A DNA stretch of 64,000 bases from Streptomyces umbrinus (GTDB lineage: Bacteria > Actinomycetota > Actinomycetes > Streptomycetales > Streptomycetaceae): contig NZ_JAUSZI010000002.1 of NCBI RefSeq assembly GCF_030817415.1, positions 6,138,001 to 6,202,000 of the forward strand, in the 5' to 3' direction. The notes beneath the pieces were generated by a model. That model had not been told where the DNA came from and searched no databases. It was given only the letters and a program-made list of their open reading frames with translations. This document shows, piece by piece, positions 8,096 through 16,762 of this stretch (the stretch's first letter is position 1; each line of letters begins with the position of its first letter). Made by a program: the position numbers and the translations under genes.

Positions 8096-9570
8096 GTCTC
8101 CCGTACCTCCTTCTCCTCCTGGCCCAGGGGGATCTCGACCGTGAACACGGCCCCGCCGCCCTCCTCCCGGTTCGCCGCCCGGACCGTACCGCCGTGCAGC
8201 CGGACGTTCTCCGCCGTGATCGAGAGTCCGAGGCCGCTGCCCTCCGACCGGGTCCTGGCGGTGTCCGACTTGTAGAAGCGGTCGAAGACATGCGGCAGGA
8301 CGTCCGCCGGAATGCCGGGCCCACTGTCCGTCACCTCGATGACGGCCCACCCCCCGTCGTCGGCGGCATCCGGCATCTCCCGTGCGTACAGACGCAGTTG
8401 TACGGGGCATGCGCCGTGCCGCAGCGCGTTGCCGACCAGGTTGGCGACGGCCACGTCGAGGCGGCGCGGGTCGACCCGGCCGCGCAGTTCGCCGGGTCCG
8501 GGGAGCCGGGTGTCCACCGTGTCCTGCCAGCCGCGGGCGGCGAGGGTGCGCCGCAGGGACTCCGCGAGGTCGAGGTCGTCCAGTTGCAGGCCTGCCGCGC
8601 CCGCGTCGAAGCGGGAGATCTCCATCAGGTCGCCGACGAGCCGGGCCAGCTTCACGGTCTCCCCGCTGATGAGGCGTACGGCCATCGCGGTGTCCGGGTC
8701 GAGCCGGGCCGCGTCCTCGTCCAGGACGTCGGTGACGGCCGACATCGCCGCCAGCGGGGTGCGCAGCTCGTGCGAGACGTCCGCGACGAAACGCCGGGCG
8801 CGGGCCTCCATGCGGCGCAGCTCGGCCACGGACTCCTCGAGGGCGGCGGCGGTCTCGTTGAACGTGTGGGACAGATCGGCGAGTTCGTCGGAGCCGTTGA
8901 CGGCGAGCCGGGTGTCCAGGTGGCCCTCGGCGATGCTCCGGGTGGCGCGACGCAGTTCGCGTACCGGGCGCAGCACTCCGCGGGCGGCCAGCAGGGCGAG
9001 TAGGACAGCGAGGCCGAGGGCGGGCACGACGGCGCGTCCGATGGCGGTGACCAGGGCGTCGACGTATCCCTGTTCGCCGGTCTGCGGCACCGTCAGGAAG
9101 ACCGAGACCCCGGAGGCGGAGCGTTCGGCGGGCTCGCTGAAGGTGACCGGCAGGCCGACGACGAGCGAGGAGCGGCCGTCCGTCGTCACCCGCTGGAAGA
9201 CGGCGGCCCGCCGGGAGCCCACGGCCGACCGCATGCCGGCCGTCAGCTCGGTGAACGCGTCCTGTGGTCTGGAGGTGGCCCGCAGATCGCGGTAGGTGGC
9301 CAGGACCCGCCAGTTCTGCGCCGGTTCGGCGGCGGCCACCTCCTGGGCGACCGACTCCAGGTCGCTCTGGGTCGGCGGGTAGGCGATGCCGGGCGCCAGG
9401 CCGTCGACGTGTGCCCGCAGCCTTTTGATGATGGTGTCCTGGCTCTGCTGGAGCACGGCGATGCGGGCCTCCCGGAAGGTGAGGGCGCCCGTGGTGAGGG
9501 TGGCGACGGCGGTGACGAGCACGAAGGCGACGAGCAGCCGGCCGCGCAGACCGCGCAGCGGTCGCTTCAC
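8092..9570 (-). CDS. Two-component sensor histidine kinase
   Basis: The start chosen is GTG 9570, which follows AGGTGA; a GTG at 9603 is also open. The 492-residue protein has an N-terminal membrane helix (LLVAFVLVTAVATL), an extracytoplasmic region of about 150 residues and a second helix (LGLAVLLALLAARG). HAMP, HisKA with the phospho-His in DVSHELRTPLAAM near residue 265, and HATPase motifs N (NALRHG), G1 (DSGPGIP) and G2 (GSGLGLSI) follow. All are intact. The operon order RR-HK-lipoprotein suggests an envelope-stress role. Confidence 0.9.
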   Translation of the reverse strand: MKRPLRGLRGRLLVAFVLVTAVATLTTGALTFREARIAVLQQSQDTIIKRLRAHVDGLAPGIAYPPTQSDLESVAQEVAAAEPAQNWRVLATYRDLRATSRPQDAFTELTAGMRSAVGSRRAAVFQRVTTDGRSSLVVGLPVTFSEPAERSASGVSVFLTVPQTGEQGYVDALVTAIGRAVVPALGLAVLLALLAARGVLRPVRELRRATRSIAEGHLDTRLAVNGSDELADLSHTFNETAAALEESVAELRRMEARARRFVADVSHELRTPLAAMSAVTDVLDEDAARLDPDTAMAVRLISGETVKLARLVGDLMEISRFDAGAAGLQLDDLDLAESLRRTLAARGWQDTVDTRLPGPGELRGRVDPRRLDVAVANLVGNALRHGACPVQLRLYAREMPDAADDGGWAVIEVTDSGPGIPADVLPHVFDRFYKSDTARTRSEGSGLGLSITAENVRLHGGTVRAANREEGGGAVFTVEIPLGQEEKEVRET

Positions 9571-9606
9571 CGGGTCACCTGTCCGTATCCGGCCGACCCG
9601 CACATC

Positions 9607-9650
9607 CAGGTACGTGTCCAGGTATGTGTCCAGGTACGCGTCGAGGTACC
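9607..9650. repeat. 12-bp tandem repeats between RR and HK genes
   Basis: Three units of CAGGTA-YGYGTC at 9607-9618, 9619-9630 and 9631-9642, plus a partial fourth unit, fill the gap between the regulator stop and the kinase start. Variation in copy number would change the spacing between the two genes. Confidence 0.7.
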
Positions 9651-9652
9651 GC

Positions 9653-10351
9653 TCACCGGGACTGGAACCGGTAGCCGAAGCCGCGCACGGTCTGGATGTA
9701 GCGCGGCTGCCCCGCGGGCTCGCCCATCTTGGTGCGGAGCCGCTTGACGCACGCGTCCACCAGCCGGGAGTCGCCGTGGTAGCTGTGCTCCCAGACCGCC
9801 TCCAGCAACTGCTGCCGGGAGAACACCTGGCCGGGCGAGGCGGAGAGGGTCAGCAGGAGCCGTAGTTCGGAAGGGGCGAGGGAGACCGGCGCACCGCGCC
9901 GGGTGATGGCCAGCCCGGCCCGGTCGATGGTCAGTTCGCCGTCGTCGCCGTGGGTCTCGATCTTCGGTATGCCCTCGGCGTTCGGTGCGCCGCCGACCCG
10001 GCGCAGGACCGCGCGGATACGCGCTTCGAGTACGCGTGCCTGCACCGGCTTGACCACGTAGTCGTCCGCCCCGGCCTCCAGCCCGACCACGATGTCCGTG
10101 TCGTCGCCCCGGGCGGTCGCCATGACGATCGGCACCTGGTCCTCGGTACGGATCCGGCGGCACACCTCGAGACCGCTGAGGCCGGGCAGCATCAGGTCGA
10201 GCACGACGACGTCAGGCCGGAAGGACCGCAGCAGGGCCAGCCCCTCCTCACCGGTTCCGGCGGTGGTGACGTCGTGCCCCTGGCGGCGCAGTGCGAGCCG
10301 GACGCCCTCCCGTACGGCGCGGTCGTCTTCGATCAGCAGGACGCGTGGCAT
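9653..10351 (-). CDS. OmpR/PhoB-family response regulator, AfsQ1-like
   Basis: This 232-residue protein starts at MPRVLLIEDD. The receiver domain has the acidic pair ED near residues 8-9, the phospho-acceptor Asp in VVVLDLMLPG near 53 and the conserved Lys in DDYVVKPVQ near 102. The C-terminal winged helix (SRQQLLEAVWEHSYHGDSR, RTVRGFGYRF) is complete. The segment KPVQARVLEARIRAVLRR closely resembles AfsQ1, but neighbours differ from the afsQ locus, so it is probably a paralogue. It is first gene of the RR-HK-lipoprotein operon. Confidence 0.9.
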   Translation of the reverse strand: MPRVLLIEDDRAVREGVRLALRRQGHDVTTAGTGEEGLALLRSFRPDVVVLDLMLPGLSGLEVCRRIRTEDQVPIVMATARGDDTDIVVGLEAGADDYVVKPVQARVLEARIRAVLRRVGGAPNAEGIPKIETHGDDGELTIDRAGLAITRRGAPVSLAPSELRLLLTLSASPGQVFSRQQLLEAVWEHSYHGDSRLVDACVKRLRTKMGEPAGQPRYIQTVRGFGYRFQSR

Positions 10352-10450
10352 GTGCTCAGTATCCGTACGCCTCAGGGGAGTTGAGGCAGGTACGGGCGCC
10401 GGTGGGGGAACTGTTACGGGACGATCACATAGGCCGGACGGGTGATCGAC

Positions 10451-10468
10451 CGTTATCTCTTCGTTATC
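10451..10468. promoter_or_regulatory. Candidate response-regulator direct repeat
   Basis: CGTTATC occurs at 10451-10457 and 10462-10468, an 11-bp period typical of OmpR-family binding. It lies between the divergent regulator operon and the DUF3152 gene and could serve either or both. Confidence 0.45.
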
Positions 10469-10489
10469 GGCTGAGCGATATCCCATCAC

Positions 10490-11509
10490 ATGCCGTACTC
10501 ACTCTTGATGACCATGAACACGACTGCCCGTCGCACGAAGCCGTCCTCGACCAGGGGGCCCTCCGCCTCCCGACCGTCCCGGCGTCGTCGCAGAGGTGCC
10601 GCGCAATCCGGTGGCCCGGGGGGTTCCGGCGGTCGTTCCGGCGGGCGCGGCCGGAAGAGCAAGGGTCCGTTAGTCGGCGGCCTGGCGGCGCTGGTCGCGT
10701 TGGTGATCGCCGCCGCTGTGGCCGTGAACTGGACGACGTCCTCGTCCTCCGACGCCGCGGACGGATCCGCTTCCTCGTCGCCGTCCGTTCCGTCGCCGGA
10801 CCCGACACCGGAACCGGGCGGCGGGACGGAGTCGGCCGAGGCGAGTGGGAAGCCCGACGAGAAGGCCGGCGGGAAGGCCGACGCCGAGCCGTCCGGAAAG
10901 GGCAGCCCCTCCGCCTCCTCGTCCTCCTCCGCGCCCGAGATCCCGGCCTCGGGTCCCGGGACGTTCGCCACCGCCGGCGGCGGGAGCGGCACCGTCGGGA
11001 AGGGCAGCCGGGTCCTGAGCTACAAGGTCGTCGTCGAGGACGGCCTCAAGCAGTCGGCGGCCGATGTCGCCGAGCAGGTGGAGGGCATACTCGCCGACCC
11101 GCGCGGCTGGACGGCCGACGGCCGGTCGGGCTTCCGTCGCGTCTCCGGCGGTACGGCCGACTTCGTCGTACGGCTCGCCACGCCGGGAACGGTGGACGCC
11201 ATCTGCGGCAAGTACGGCCTGAACACGCGCGGTGAGGTCAACTGCAACGTGGGCAAGGACGTTGTCGTCAACCTCAAGCGGTGGCTGCTGGCGACGCCGG
11301 TCTACGCCGCCGACGTGGACGCGTACCGCGCGCTGATCATCAACCACGAGGTCGGCCACTTCCTCGGCCACGGCCATGTGACGTGTCCTGGAGCGGGCAA
11401 GCCGGCCCCGGCGATGATGCAGCAGATCAAGGGGATGCTCGGCTGCAAGCCCAACGTCTGGCCGTACGACACCAAGGGACGGTTCGTCACGGGGCCGGCG
11501 GTGTCCTGA
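10490..11509 (+). CDS. DUF3152 putative secreted metallopeptidase
   Basis: The 339-residue product has a basic cytoplasmic N terminus, one membrane helix (LVGGLAALVALVIAAAVAV, about residues 60-80) and a Ser/Pro/Gly-rich linker. The C-terminal DUF3152 domain carries a zincin-type motif HEVGHFLGHGH near residue 285 with a later conserved Cys-rich loop. It is therefore probably an exported membrane-anchored protease-like protein; activity is not proven. Starts at 10508 and 10514 are possible alternatives. A TTA codon at 10670-10672 sits in the membrane helix, so translation may depend on bldA. Confidence 0.85.
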   Translation: MPYSLLMTMNTTARRTKPSSTRGPSASRPSRRRRRGAAQSGGPGGSGGRSGGRGRKSKGPLVGGLAALVALVIAAAVAVNWTTSSSSDAADGSASSSPSVPSPDPTPEPGGGTESAEASGKPDEKAGGKADAEPSGKGSPSASSSSSAPEIPASGPGTFATAGGGSGTVGKGSRVLSYKVVVEDGLKQSAADVAEQVEGILADPRGWTADGRSGFRRVSGGTADFVVRLATPGTVDAICGKYGLNTRGEVNCNVGKDVVVNLKRWLLATPVYAADVDAYRALIINHEVGHFLGHGHVTCPGAGKPAPAMMQQIKGMLGCKPNVWPYDTKGRFVTGPAVS

Positions 11510-11677
11510 GGGTGCCCTGAGGAGGACGTGAGGGGTGCCCTGGAGGAGGGCCTGAAACGCGCTGTCAGGAAAGAGGGCAACCTTTCCGGCCGCCGCGACC
11601 ACAGATGAGTCGGAACCCTGTTCACAGGGGCTCCACACAACGCACGAGCCCCACAAGAACCACGTAAGGACTCATCC

Positions 11678-13021
11678 GTGGCATCCCCCTCCCACCGCAG
11701 GTCCCTCCGCAAGCGGCGCACCGCGCTCCTCTCCGCCGCTGCCGTGGTGGCCGCGGGTCTCGGCGCCGTCCCCTTCGTGATGAACGCGAACGCGGGTGTC
11801 GTCGACCTGGCGCACCAGGCCCTGCCGGCCAAGGACGGCTGGGCGGCGTCCGGTTCGGGCACGACCGGCGGTTCGAAGGCCGACTCCGCGCACACCTTCA
11901 CCGTCAGCACCCGCGCCCAGCTGGTGAAGGCGCTCGGCGCGGCCACCAACTCCACCCCGAAGATCATCAAGATCAAGGGCACGATCGACGCCAACACGGA
12001 CGACGCGGGCAAGAAGCTGACCTGCGCCGACTACGCCTCCGGCACGGGGTATTCACTGTCCGCGTACCTGAAGGCGTTCGACCCGGCCACGTACGGCAAG
12101 AAGGCGCCCGTGGGCACGCAGGAGAAGGCCCGCGCGGCCGCCCAGACCAAGCAGAAGAAGAACATCGTCTTCCGGGCCCCGGCCAACACCACCGTCGTGG
12201 GCGTCCCGGGCACCAAGGCCGGGATCACCGGCGGGAGTCTGCAGGTGCAGGACGTCGACAACGTCATCATCCGCAACCTCTCGCTCACCGCCACCGAGGA
12301 CTGCTTCCCGCAGTGGGACCCGACGGACGGTTCCCTGGGCGAGTGGAACTCCAACTACGACTCGGTGACGCTGCGCGGGGCGACCCATGTCTGGGCGGAC
12401 CACAACACGTTCAGCGACGCGCCGTTCTTCGACAAGTCCGAGCAGACGTACTTCGGCCGCAAGTACCAGATCCACGACGGCGCCCTCGACATCACCAACG
12501 GCTCGGACCTGGTGACCGTCGAGCGCAACCAGTTCACCAACCACGACAAGACGATGCTGATCGGCAGCAGCGACACCGACAGCGTCGGCAAGTTGCGGGT
12601 CTCCATCCACCACAACGTGTGGAAGGGCATCACGCAGCGCGCCCCGCTGGCCCGCATCGGCCAGATCCACCTCTACAACAACGTCTACGACACGACGACC
12701 CTCAACGGTTACGCCCCCAAGTACAGCCTCGACTCCCGGGCCAAGGCCCAGGTCGTCGCCGAGCACAACTCCTGGACCCTCCCGTCCGGCGCGAAGGTCG
12801 CCAAGCTCCTGAGCGGCGACGGCACGGGCTCGGTCGCCGGCACGGGCAACTTCGTCAACGGCAAGTCCACGGACCTCGTCGCCGCGTACAACGCGGCCAA
12901 CTCGAAGAAGCTCAAGACGACGGTCAACTGGAAGCCGACCCTGACGGCAGGCCTCCAGACCTCGGCGAACAGCCTGCCGACGGAGCTCCTGAAGACGACG
13001 GGCGCGGGGGTTCTTTCCTGA
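11678..13021 (+). CDS. Secreted pectate lyase, polysaccharide lyase family 1
   Basis: A 447-residue exported enzyme starting at GTG after AAGGA. The N terminus has the pattern of a Sec signal (RKRRTALLSAAAVVAAGLGA). The mature beta-helix has family 1 landmarks: DNVIIRNLSL, the metal-binding region DALDITNGSD, HDKTMLIG and the catalytic-Arg segment ITQRAPLARIGQIHLYNNVY near residues 318-340. It would cleave polygalacturonate by beta-elimination outside the cell. It is monocistronic; no sugar-responsive operator was found. Confidence 0.9.
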   Translation: MASPSHRRSLRKRRTALLSAAAVVAAGLGAVPFVMNANAGVVDLAHQALPAKDGWAASGSGTTGGSKADSAHTFTVSTRAQLVKALGAATNSTPKIIKIKGTIDANTDDAGKKLTCADYASGTGYSLSAYLKAFDPATYGKKAPVGTQEKARAAAQTKQKKNIVFRAPANTTVVGVPGTKAGITGGSLQVQDVDNVIIRNLSLTATEDCFPQWDPTDGSLGEWNSNYDSVTLRGATHVWADHNTFSDAPFFDKSEQTYFGRKYQIHDGALDITNGSDLVTVERNQFTNHDKTMLIGSSDTDSVGKLRVSIHHNVWKGITQRAPLARIGQIHLYNNVYDTTTLNGYAPKYSLDSRAKAQVVAEHNSWTLPSGAKVAKLLSGDGTGSVAGTGNFVNGKSTDLVAAYNAANSKKLKTTVNWKPTLTAGLQTSANSLPTELLKTTGAGVLS

Positions 13022-13076
13022 CCTCGCCCCACTGAAGGCATGAGAGCGGCCCGGGACTTGGCGTCCAGGGCCACTT

Positions 13077-13286
13077 TCATACGCGGCCGAGGGCGCCGGA
13101 GCGTATGCGGTGGAGGAGGTGGGAGAGGGGGGTGGGGGTGGTGACGAGTTCTATGGAGGGGGTGTCGCTCTCGCGGAGGTGGACGGCGTCGCGGGTCGAT
13201 GCGAGTTCGACGCAGGCGTTGCCGTCGCCGCCACCGGAGAAGGACGACTTCTGCCAGTTGTCGGGGGTCGTCATGGTGCGCCTCAC
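13077..13286 (-). CDS. DUF397 small protein
   Basis: A 69-residue protein with the DUF397 signature WQKSSFSGGGDGNACVELA. The GTG at 13286 overlaps the stop of the upstream XRE gene as GTGA, suggesting coupling; ATG 13274 is an alternative. In Streptomyces such genes accompany XRE-DUF5753 regulators and act with them, as in the WhiJ-type loci. The exact role is not settled. Confidence 0.85.
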   Translation of the reverse strand: MRRTMTTPDNWQKSSFSGGGDGNACVELASTRDAVHLRESDTPSIELVTTPTPLSHLLHRIRSGALGRV

Positions 13287-14134
13287 AGTTCCTTCGCCAG
13301 CCTGTGGATGAAGTCACGCGACCGTTCGGGTTCGAGTGATGCACCTTCCACTCTACGGAAGAGCGTTCGAAAACTGCCGAGTTGGGCTTCGGAGTCGACG
13401 AATGCCGAGCCGTGCGGTGCGTCCCGTACGACGGTGTCCAGTTTCGGAACGGCGCCGCCCGCGAAGACCATCGCGCTTCCGGCGTCGATGAATCCATCGA
13501 GGTCGAACGGGATGACCCGCACGGTCACGTGATCCGCTTCGGAGAGTTCCAGGACGCGGCCGAGCTGGGCCCGTGAAGCGGCGCGGCTGCCGACCCTGAT
13601 GCGCAGGGCTGCTTCGTGCATCACTGCTGTGTACGGAGTGGGTTGCGCGCCCTCGATGATGGTGCGCCGCTTCATCCGGTGTTCAACGCGCAGGCCGAGC
13701 TCACTCTGAGGAAGCTCGGGCACTCTGTGTGAGAAGACCCCGTGGGCGTACTCCTCTGTCTGGAGCAGACCTGGCACGTACAGGCAGTCCACATCCCACC
13801 GAAAGGTGGCGTGGTGCTCCAGTTCGGACAGGTCCAGGAACGAGGTGGGCAGCAAGCCCCGGTACTCCTCCCACCAGCCGCGCGTGCGATCGGTGGCCAT
13901 CGTGACCAGTGCCGCGATCAACTCTTCGTCCGCGCAGGCGTAGTGAGCGGCAAGACGACGTATGCGTGTCTCGCTCACGCCCGCGATGGCGTACTCGATC
14001 TGGCTCATCTGGACGGAGTCGGCTCCGAGCAGCTCAGCGGCTTCGCGGGCCTTCAGGCCTGCTGCTTCACGCAGTTTGCGCAGCTCGGAGCCCAGGCGTA
14101 GCTGGCGCGCGGTGGGCTGCCGTCGACGCGGCAT
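13283..14134 (-). CDS. XRE-family regulator with DUF5753 domain, WhiJ-like
   Basis: This 283-residue protein starts at MPRRRQ after GAGGAAG. The N-terminal helix-turn-helix (LRKLREAAGLKAREAAELLG, SQIEYAIAGVSETRIRRLAAHY) covers about residues 15-70. The rest is DUF5753, beginning near FLDLSELEHHATFRW and VPGLLQTEEYA. It is coupled to the DUF397 gene and divergent from an anti-sigma-like ATPase gene. Two palindromes in the shared promoter region at 14205-14242 are likely operators. Confidence 0.9.
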   Translation of the reverse strand: MPRRRQPTARQLRLGSELRKLREAAGLKAREAAELLGADSVQMSQIEYAIAGVSETRIRRLAAHYACADEELIAALVTMATDRTRGWWEEYRGLLPTSFLDLSELEHHATFRWDVDCLYVPGLLQTEEYAHGVFSHRVPELPQSELGLRVEHRMKRRTIIEGAQPTPYTAVMHEAALRIRVGSRAASRAQLGRVLELSEADHVTVRVIPFDLDGFIDAGSAMVFAGGAVPKLDTVVRDAPHGSAFVDSEAQLGSFRTLFRRVEGASLEPERSRDFIHRLAKEL

Positions 14135-14204
14135 GGCTTCCTCCTCGCCCCCCAACTGCAGGGAGGCAGTGACTCGTTCAGGGGGAAGATTACGGCAGCG
14201 ACTT

Positions 14205-14242
14205 GCGAGGTCCTAATTTAAGGACCTCGCGTCAGTGACGCG
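14205..14242. promoter_or_regulatory. Two overlapping palindromes in the XRE/ATPase promoter region
   Basis: GCGAGGTCCT (14205-14214) pairs with AGGACCTCGC (14221-14230). CGCGTCA-G-TGACGCG spans 14228-14242. Both are perfect. They sit between divergent regulator and ATPase genes, which suggests autoregulatory operators. Confidence 0.55.
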
Positions 14243-14374
14243 ACGCACACGCTGCGAAAGGTCCGGGATCTCCGGAAGCGCACCACTCCGTCCTGCCATG
14301 ACGGCCGTGACACAGCCACCGCCCGCCACCCGCAGCCGCCCTCCAACTCCCCACACCTGAACCGGAGTTCACGC

Positions 14375-14791
14375 ATGCCGCAAAACGCCACCGAGCCTTG
14401 GGAGTACACACTCCACATCCCCCACGACCCCCGCGCGGTGACGGTCTGCCGCCGAACCCTCCGCCTGATCCTCACGATTCACGGTCTGATCCGCCTCACG
14501 GACGTCGCCGAACTCCTCGCAACGGAGCTGATCTCCAACGCCGTACGCCATACAAAGGGCTCCGCCGCCCTACGCCTCCGCTGGCGCGACGGAGTACTCC
14601 GCATCGGAGCGTGGGACGCGAACCCCGAACCCCCTGACCCCGCGCCGGCGTTGGACCAGGCCTCCCTGGACGCGGAAACGGGCCGAGGTCTGACCCTCGT
14701 CCAGGCCTGCGCCGACGTCTGGGGCTGGCACCCGCTGGCCAGAGGTGCCGACCGGGGCAAGTACGTGTGGTGTGACCTCGGTGCCGCGTAG
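14375..14791 (+). CDS. Anti-sigma-factor-like ATP-binding protein
   Basis: The 138-residue protein has the HATPase fold of the SpoIIAB/RsbW group: LLATELISNAVRHT near residues 47-60 (N box), WDANPEPPDP and TGRGLTLVQACADVWG (G box). It starts after GGAG. It forms a common Streptomyces trio with the divergent XRE regulator and DUF397 protein. Binding of a sigma factor or regulator is inferred from the family. Confidence 0.85.
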   Translation: MPQNATEPWEYTLHIPHDPRAVTVCRRTLRLILTIHGLIRLTDVAELLATELISNAVRHTKGSAALRLRWRDGVLRIGAWDANPEPPDPAPALDQASLDAETGRGLTLVQACADVWGWHPLARGADRGKYVWCDLGAA

Positions 14792-14824
14792 CGAGTTGAT
14801 CACGTCGACAAGAAAGGAGACCCG

Positions 14825-15721
14825 ATGGTCGGCTCGTCGCACGAGGCCCTGCACCGGATCTTCCAGAAGGACCCCGCGCTACTCACCCGCACGCTGCAAC
14901 GCGTACTGCACATCCCGTTCCCCGAGCCCAGGGACATCGCGATCCTGAACGCGGACCTCACGGAGATCGAACCGATCGAGCGGCGCGTGGACACCCTGTT
15001 ACGCGTGGAGACGGACGTGGGGACGTACCTCCTGGTCGTCGAGGCGCAGGGGAAGGTGGACGAGGGGAAGCGAGGCAGCTGGGCCTACTACCTCTCGTAC
15101 CTGTACGCGAAGTACCACTGCGAGCCGATCCTGATCGTCCTCACCCAGACCAGTGCCACAGCCCGCTGGGCGGCCCGGCCCATCCGGTTCGGGCTGCCCG
15201 TCTGGAACTCGCTCACCGTACGGCCGCTGGTTCTGGGCCCGGACAACGTGCCGCTGATCACGGACGAACGCGGGGCCGCACAGGACGTGCCGCTCGCCGC
15301 GTTCTCGGCGATGACACATGGCAGGGGCCCGCAGTCGGCAGCCATACTGGAGAGCCTGGCAGCCGCTCTGCAGACCATCGACCCCGACACCGCGGCGGTC
15401 CTCGCGCAGTTCACCGAGTCATGCCTGGTCGACCCCCAGGCGCAGCAGATCTGGAGGGACCTGATGACGGCGATCAACTACTTCTTCCGGCACGAGGTCG
15501 CTGAGAAGGTGCGGGAGGAAGGCCGGGAGGAAGGCCGGGAAGAGGGCCGACTTGAGGACCGTGCCGAGATGACCCTGAACGTTCTTGAGTGGCGGGGCAT
15601 CGAGGTTCCGGATTCGGTGCGCGAGCGTGTGCGCGCCTGCAAGGACCTGGAGCAGCTCGAACTCTGGGCACGGCGAGCGGTGCACGCGACCGAGGCGGGG
15701 CAGCTCTTCGAGGAGAGCTGA
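14825..15721 (+). CDS. Rpn/PD-(D/E)XK nuclease-family transposase-like protein
   Basis: The 298-residue protein follows AAAGGAG, 33 bases after the ATPase gene. The N-terminal half fits the PD-(D/E)XK fold of the Rpn/YadD group, with a core TYLLVVEAQGKVDEGKRG near residues 67-84 giving E-x-Q-x-K. The C-terminal quarter holds a charged repeat (REEGREEGREEGR) expected to form a helix. These proteins are recombination-promoting nucleases or remnants of them. A TTA codon at 14999-15001 suggests bldA-dependent translation. Confidence 0.75.
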   Translation: MVGSSHEALHRIFQKDPALLTRTLQRVLHIPFPEPRDIAILNADLTEIEPIERRVDTLLRVETDVGTYLLVVEAQGKVDEGKRGSWAYYLSYLYAKYHCEPILIVLTQTSATARWAARPIRFGLPVWNSLTVRPLVLGPDNVPLITDERGAAQDVPLAAFSAMTHGRGPQSAAILESLAAALQTIDPDTAAVLAQFTESCLVDPQAQQIWRDLMTAINYFFRHEVAEKVREEGREEGREEGRLEDRAEMTLNVLEWRGIEVPDSVRERVRACKDLEQLELWARRAVHATEAGQLFEES

Positions 15722-15734
15722 CACCGGCGTAGGC

Positions 15735-16691
15735 CTAGCCTCCCGGCCGCGGGGACGACGAGCGGAACGTGCGGCGGTACGTGTCCGGGGGGACGCCGAT
15801 GGTGCGGTTGAAGTGGCGGCGCAGGGTTGTGGCGGTGCCCATGCCGGTGGCTGTGGCGATGGCGTCGATGCTGTTGTCGGTGGTTTCCAGGAGTTCCTGG
15901 GCGCGGCGGATGCGTTGGGTGAGAAGCCACTGGAGTGGGGTTGTGCCGGTTGCCGCTCTGAAGTGGCGGCCCAGGTTGCGGGAGCTCATGCGTGCCTGGC
16001 GGGCCAGGTCCTCCACGGTCAGTGGGTGGTCGAGGCGGTCGACGGCCCAGGGGAGCAGGTCGGCGAGCGGGTGGTCGTCCCGGGCGGGGACCGGAGCGGT
16101 GACGAACTGAGCCTGGCCGCCTGCCCGATGCGGCGGCACGACCAGGCGGCGGGCGACGGCGTTGGCGACCGACGAACCGCGGTCGAGGCGCACGAGGTGC
16201 AGGCACAGGTCCAGCGCGGCGGCCTTGCCCGCGGAGGTGAGCACGCTGCCGTTGTCCACGTAGAGCACGTCCGGGTCGACCTCCACCTCTGGGTAGCGGG
16301 CGGCCAGGACGTCGGTGTGCGCCCAGTGCGTGGTCGCGCGCCGCCCGTCCAGCAGACCGGCGGCGGCCAGTACGAACGCGCCCGTACAGAGCGAGGCCAC
16401 GCGCGCGCCCGCCTCGTGGGCGGCACGTACCGCGTCGATCAGGTCGGCGGGCGGATCCTCGTCGACGTCCGCCCAGGCCGGGACGATCACGGTGTCGGCG
16501 CTGCGGAGGTGGTCGAGACCGTGGTCGGGCTCCAGCCTGAATCGTCCGACCTGCACGGCGGCCGATCCGCAGACGGACACGTCGTACCAGGGAGCGGCCA
16601 CGCCGACCGGCGCCGCGTCGAACACCTCGTACGCCACGGACAGTTCGAAGTGCAGCATCCTGTCGGTGACGGCCAGCGCGACAGAGCTCAT
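15735..16691 (-). CDS. GlxA-family AraC-type regulator with DJ-1/PfpI domain
   Basis: Starts at MSSVALAVTDRM (ATG 16691). The 318-residue protein has a DJ-1/PfpI-like sensor domain (ADTVIVPAW, RVASLCTGAFVLAAAGLLDGR with the nucleophile-elbow Cys near residue 105) followed by two AraC helix-turn-helix motifs (DLARQARMSSRNLGRHFRAATG, AIATATGMGTATTLRRHFNR). It is divergent from a reductase gene it probably controls. A dyad overlaps its start region. Confidence 0.9.
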   Translation of the reverse strand: MSSVALAVTDRMLHFELSVAYEVFDAAPVGVAAPWYDVSVCGSAAVQVGRFRLEPDHGLDHLRSADTVIVPAWADVDEDPPADLIDAVRAAHEAGARVASLCTGAFVLAAAGLLDGRRATTHWAHTDVLAARYPEVEVDPDVLYVDNGSVLTSAGKAAALDLCLHLVRLDRGSSVANAVARRLVVPPHRAGGQAQFVTAPVPARDDHPLADLLPWAVDRLDHPLTVEDLARQARMSSRNLGRHFRAATGTTPLQWLLTQRIRRAQELLETTDNSIDAIATATGMGTATTLRRHFNRTIGVPPDTYRRTFRSSSPRPGG

Positions 16692-16724
16692 GTCCGGAAT
16701 TGTATGGGGTGTGTCGTTCCGGAC
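16692..16724. promoter_or_regulatory. Operator-like dyad for the GlxA-type regulator
   Basis: GTCCGGAA (16692-16699) and TTCCGGAC (16717-16724) form a perfect 8-bp inverted repeat with 17-bp spacing. It lies directly upstream of the regulator start and about 40 bases before the divergent gene. Confidence 0.5.
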
Positions 16725-16762
16725 ACTCACGGTTGGGCGCCCGCCTCCGACAGGATGTCCGT

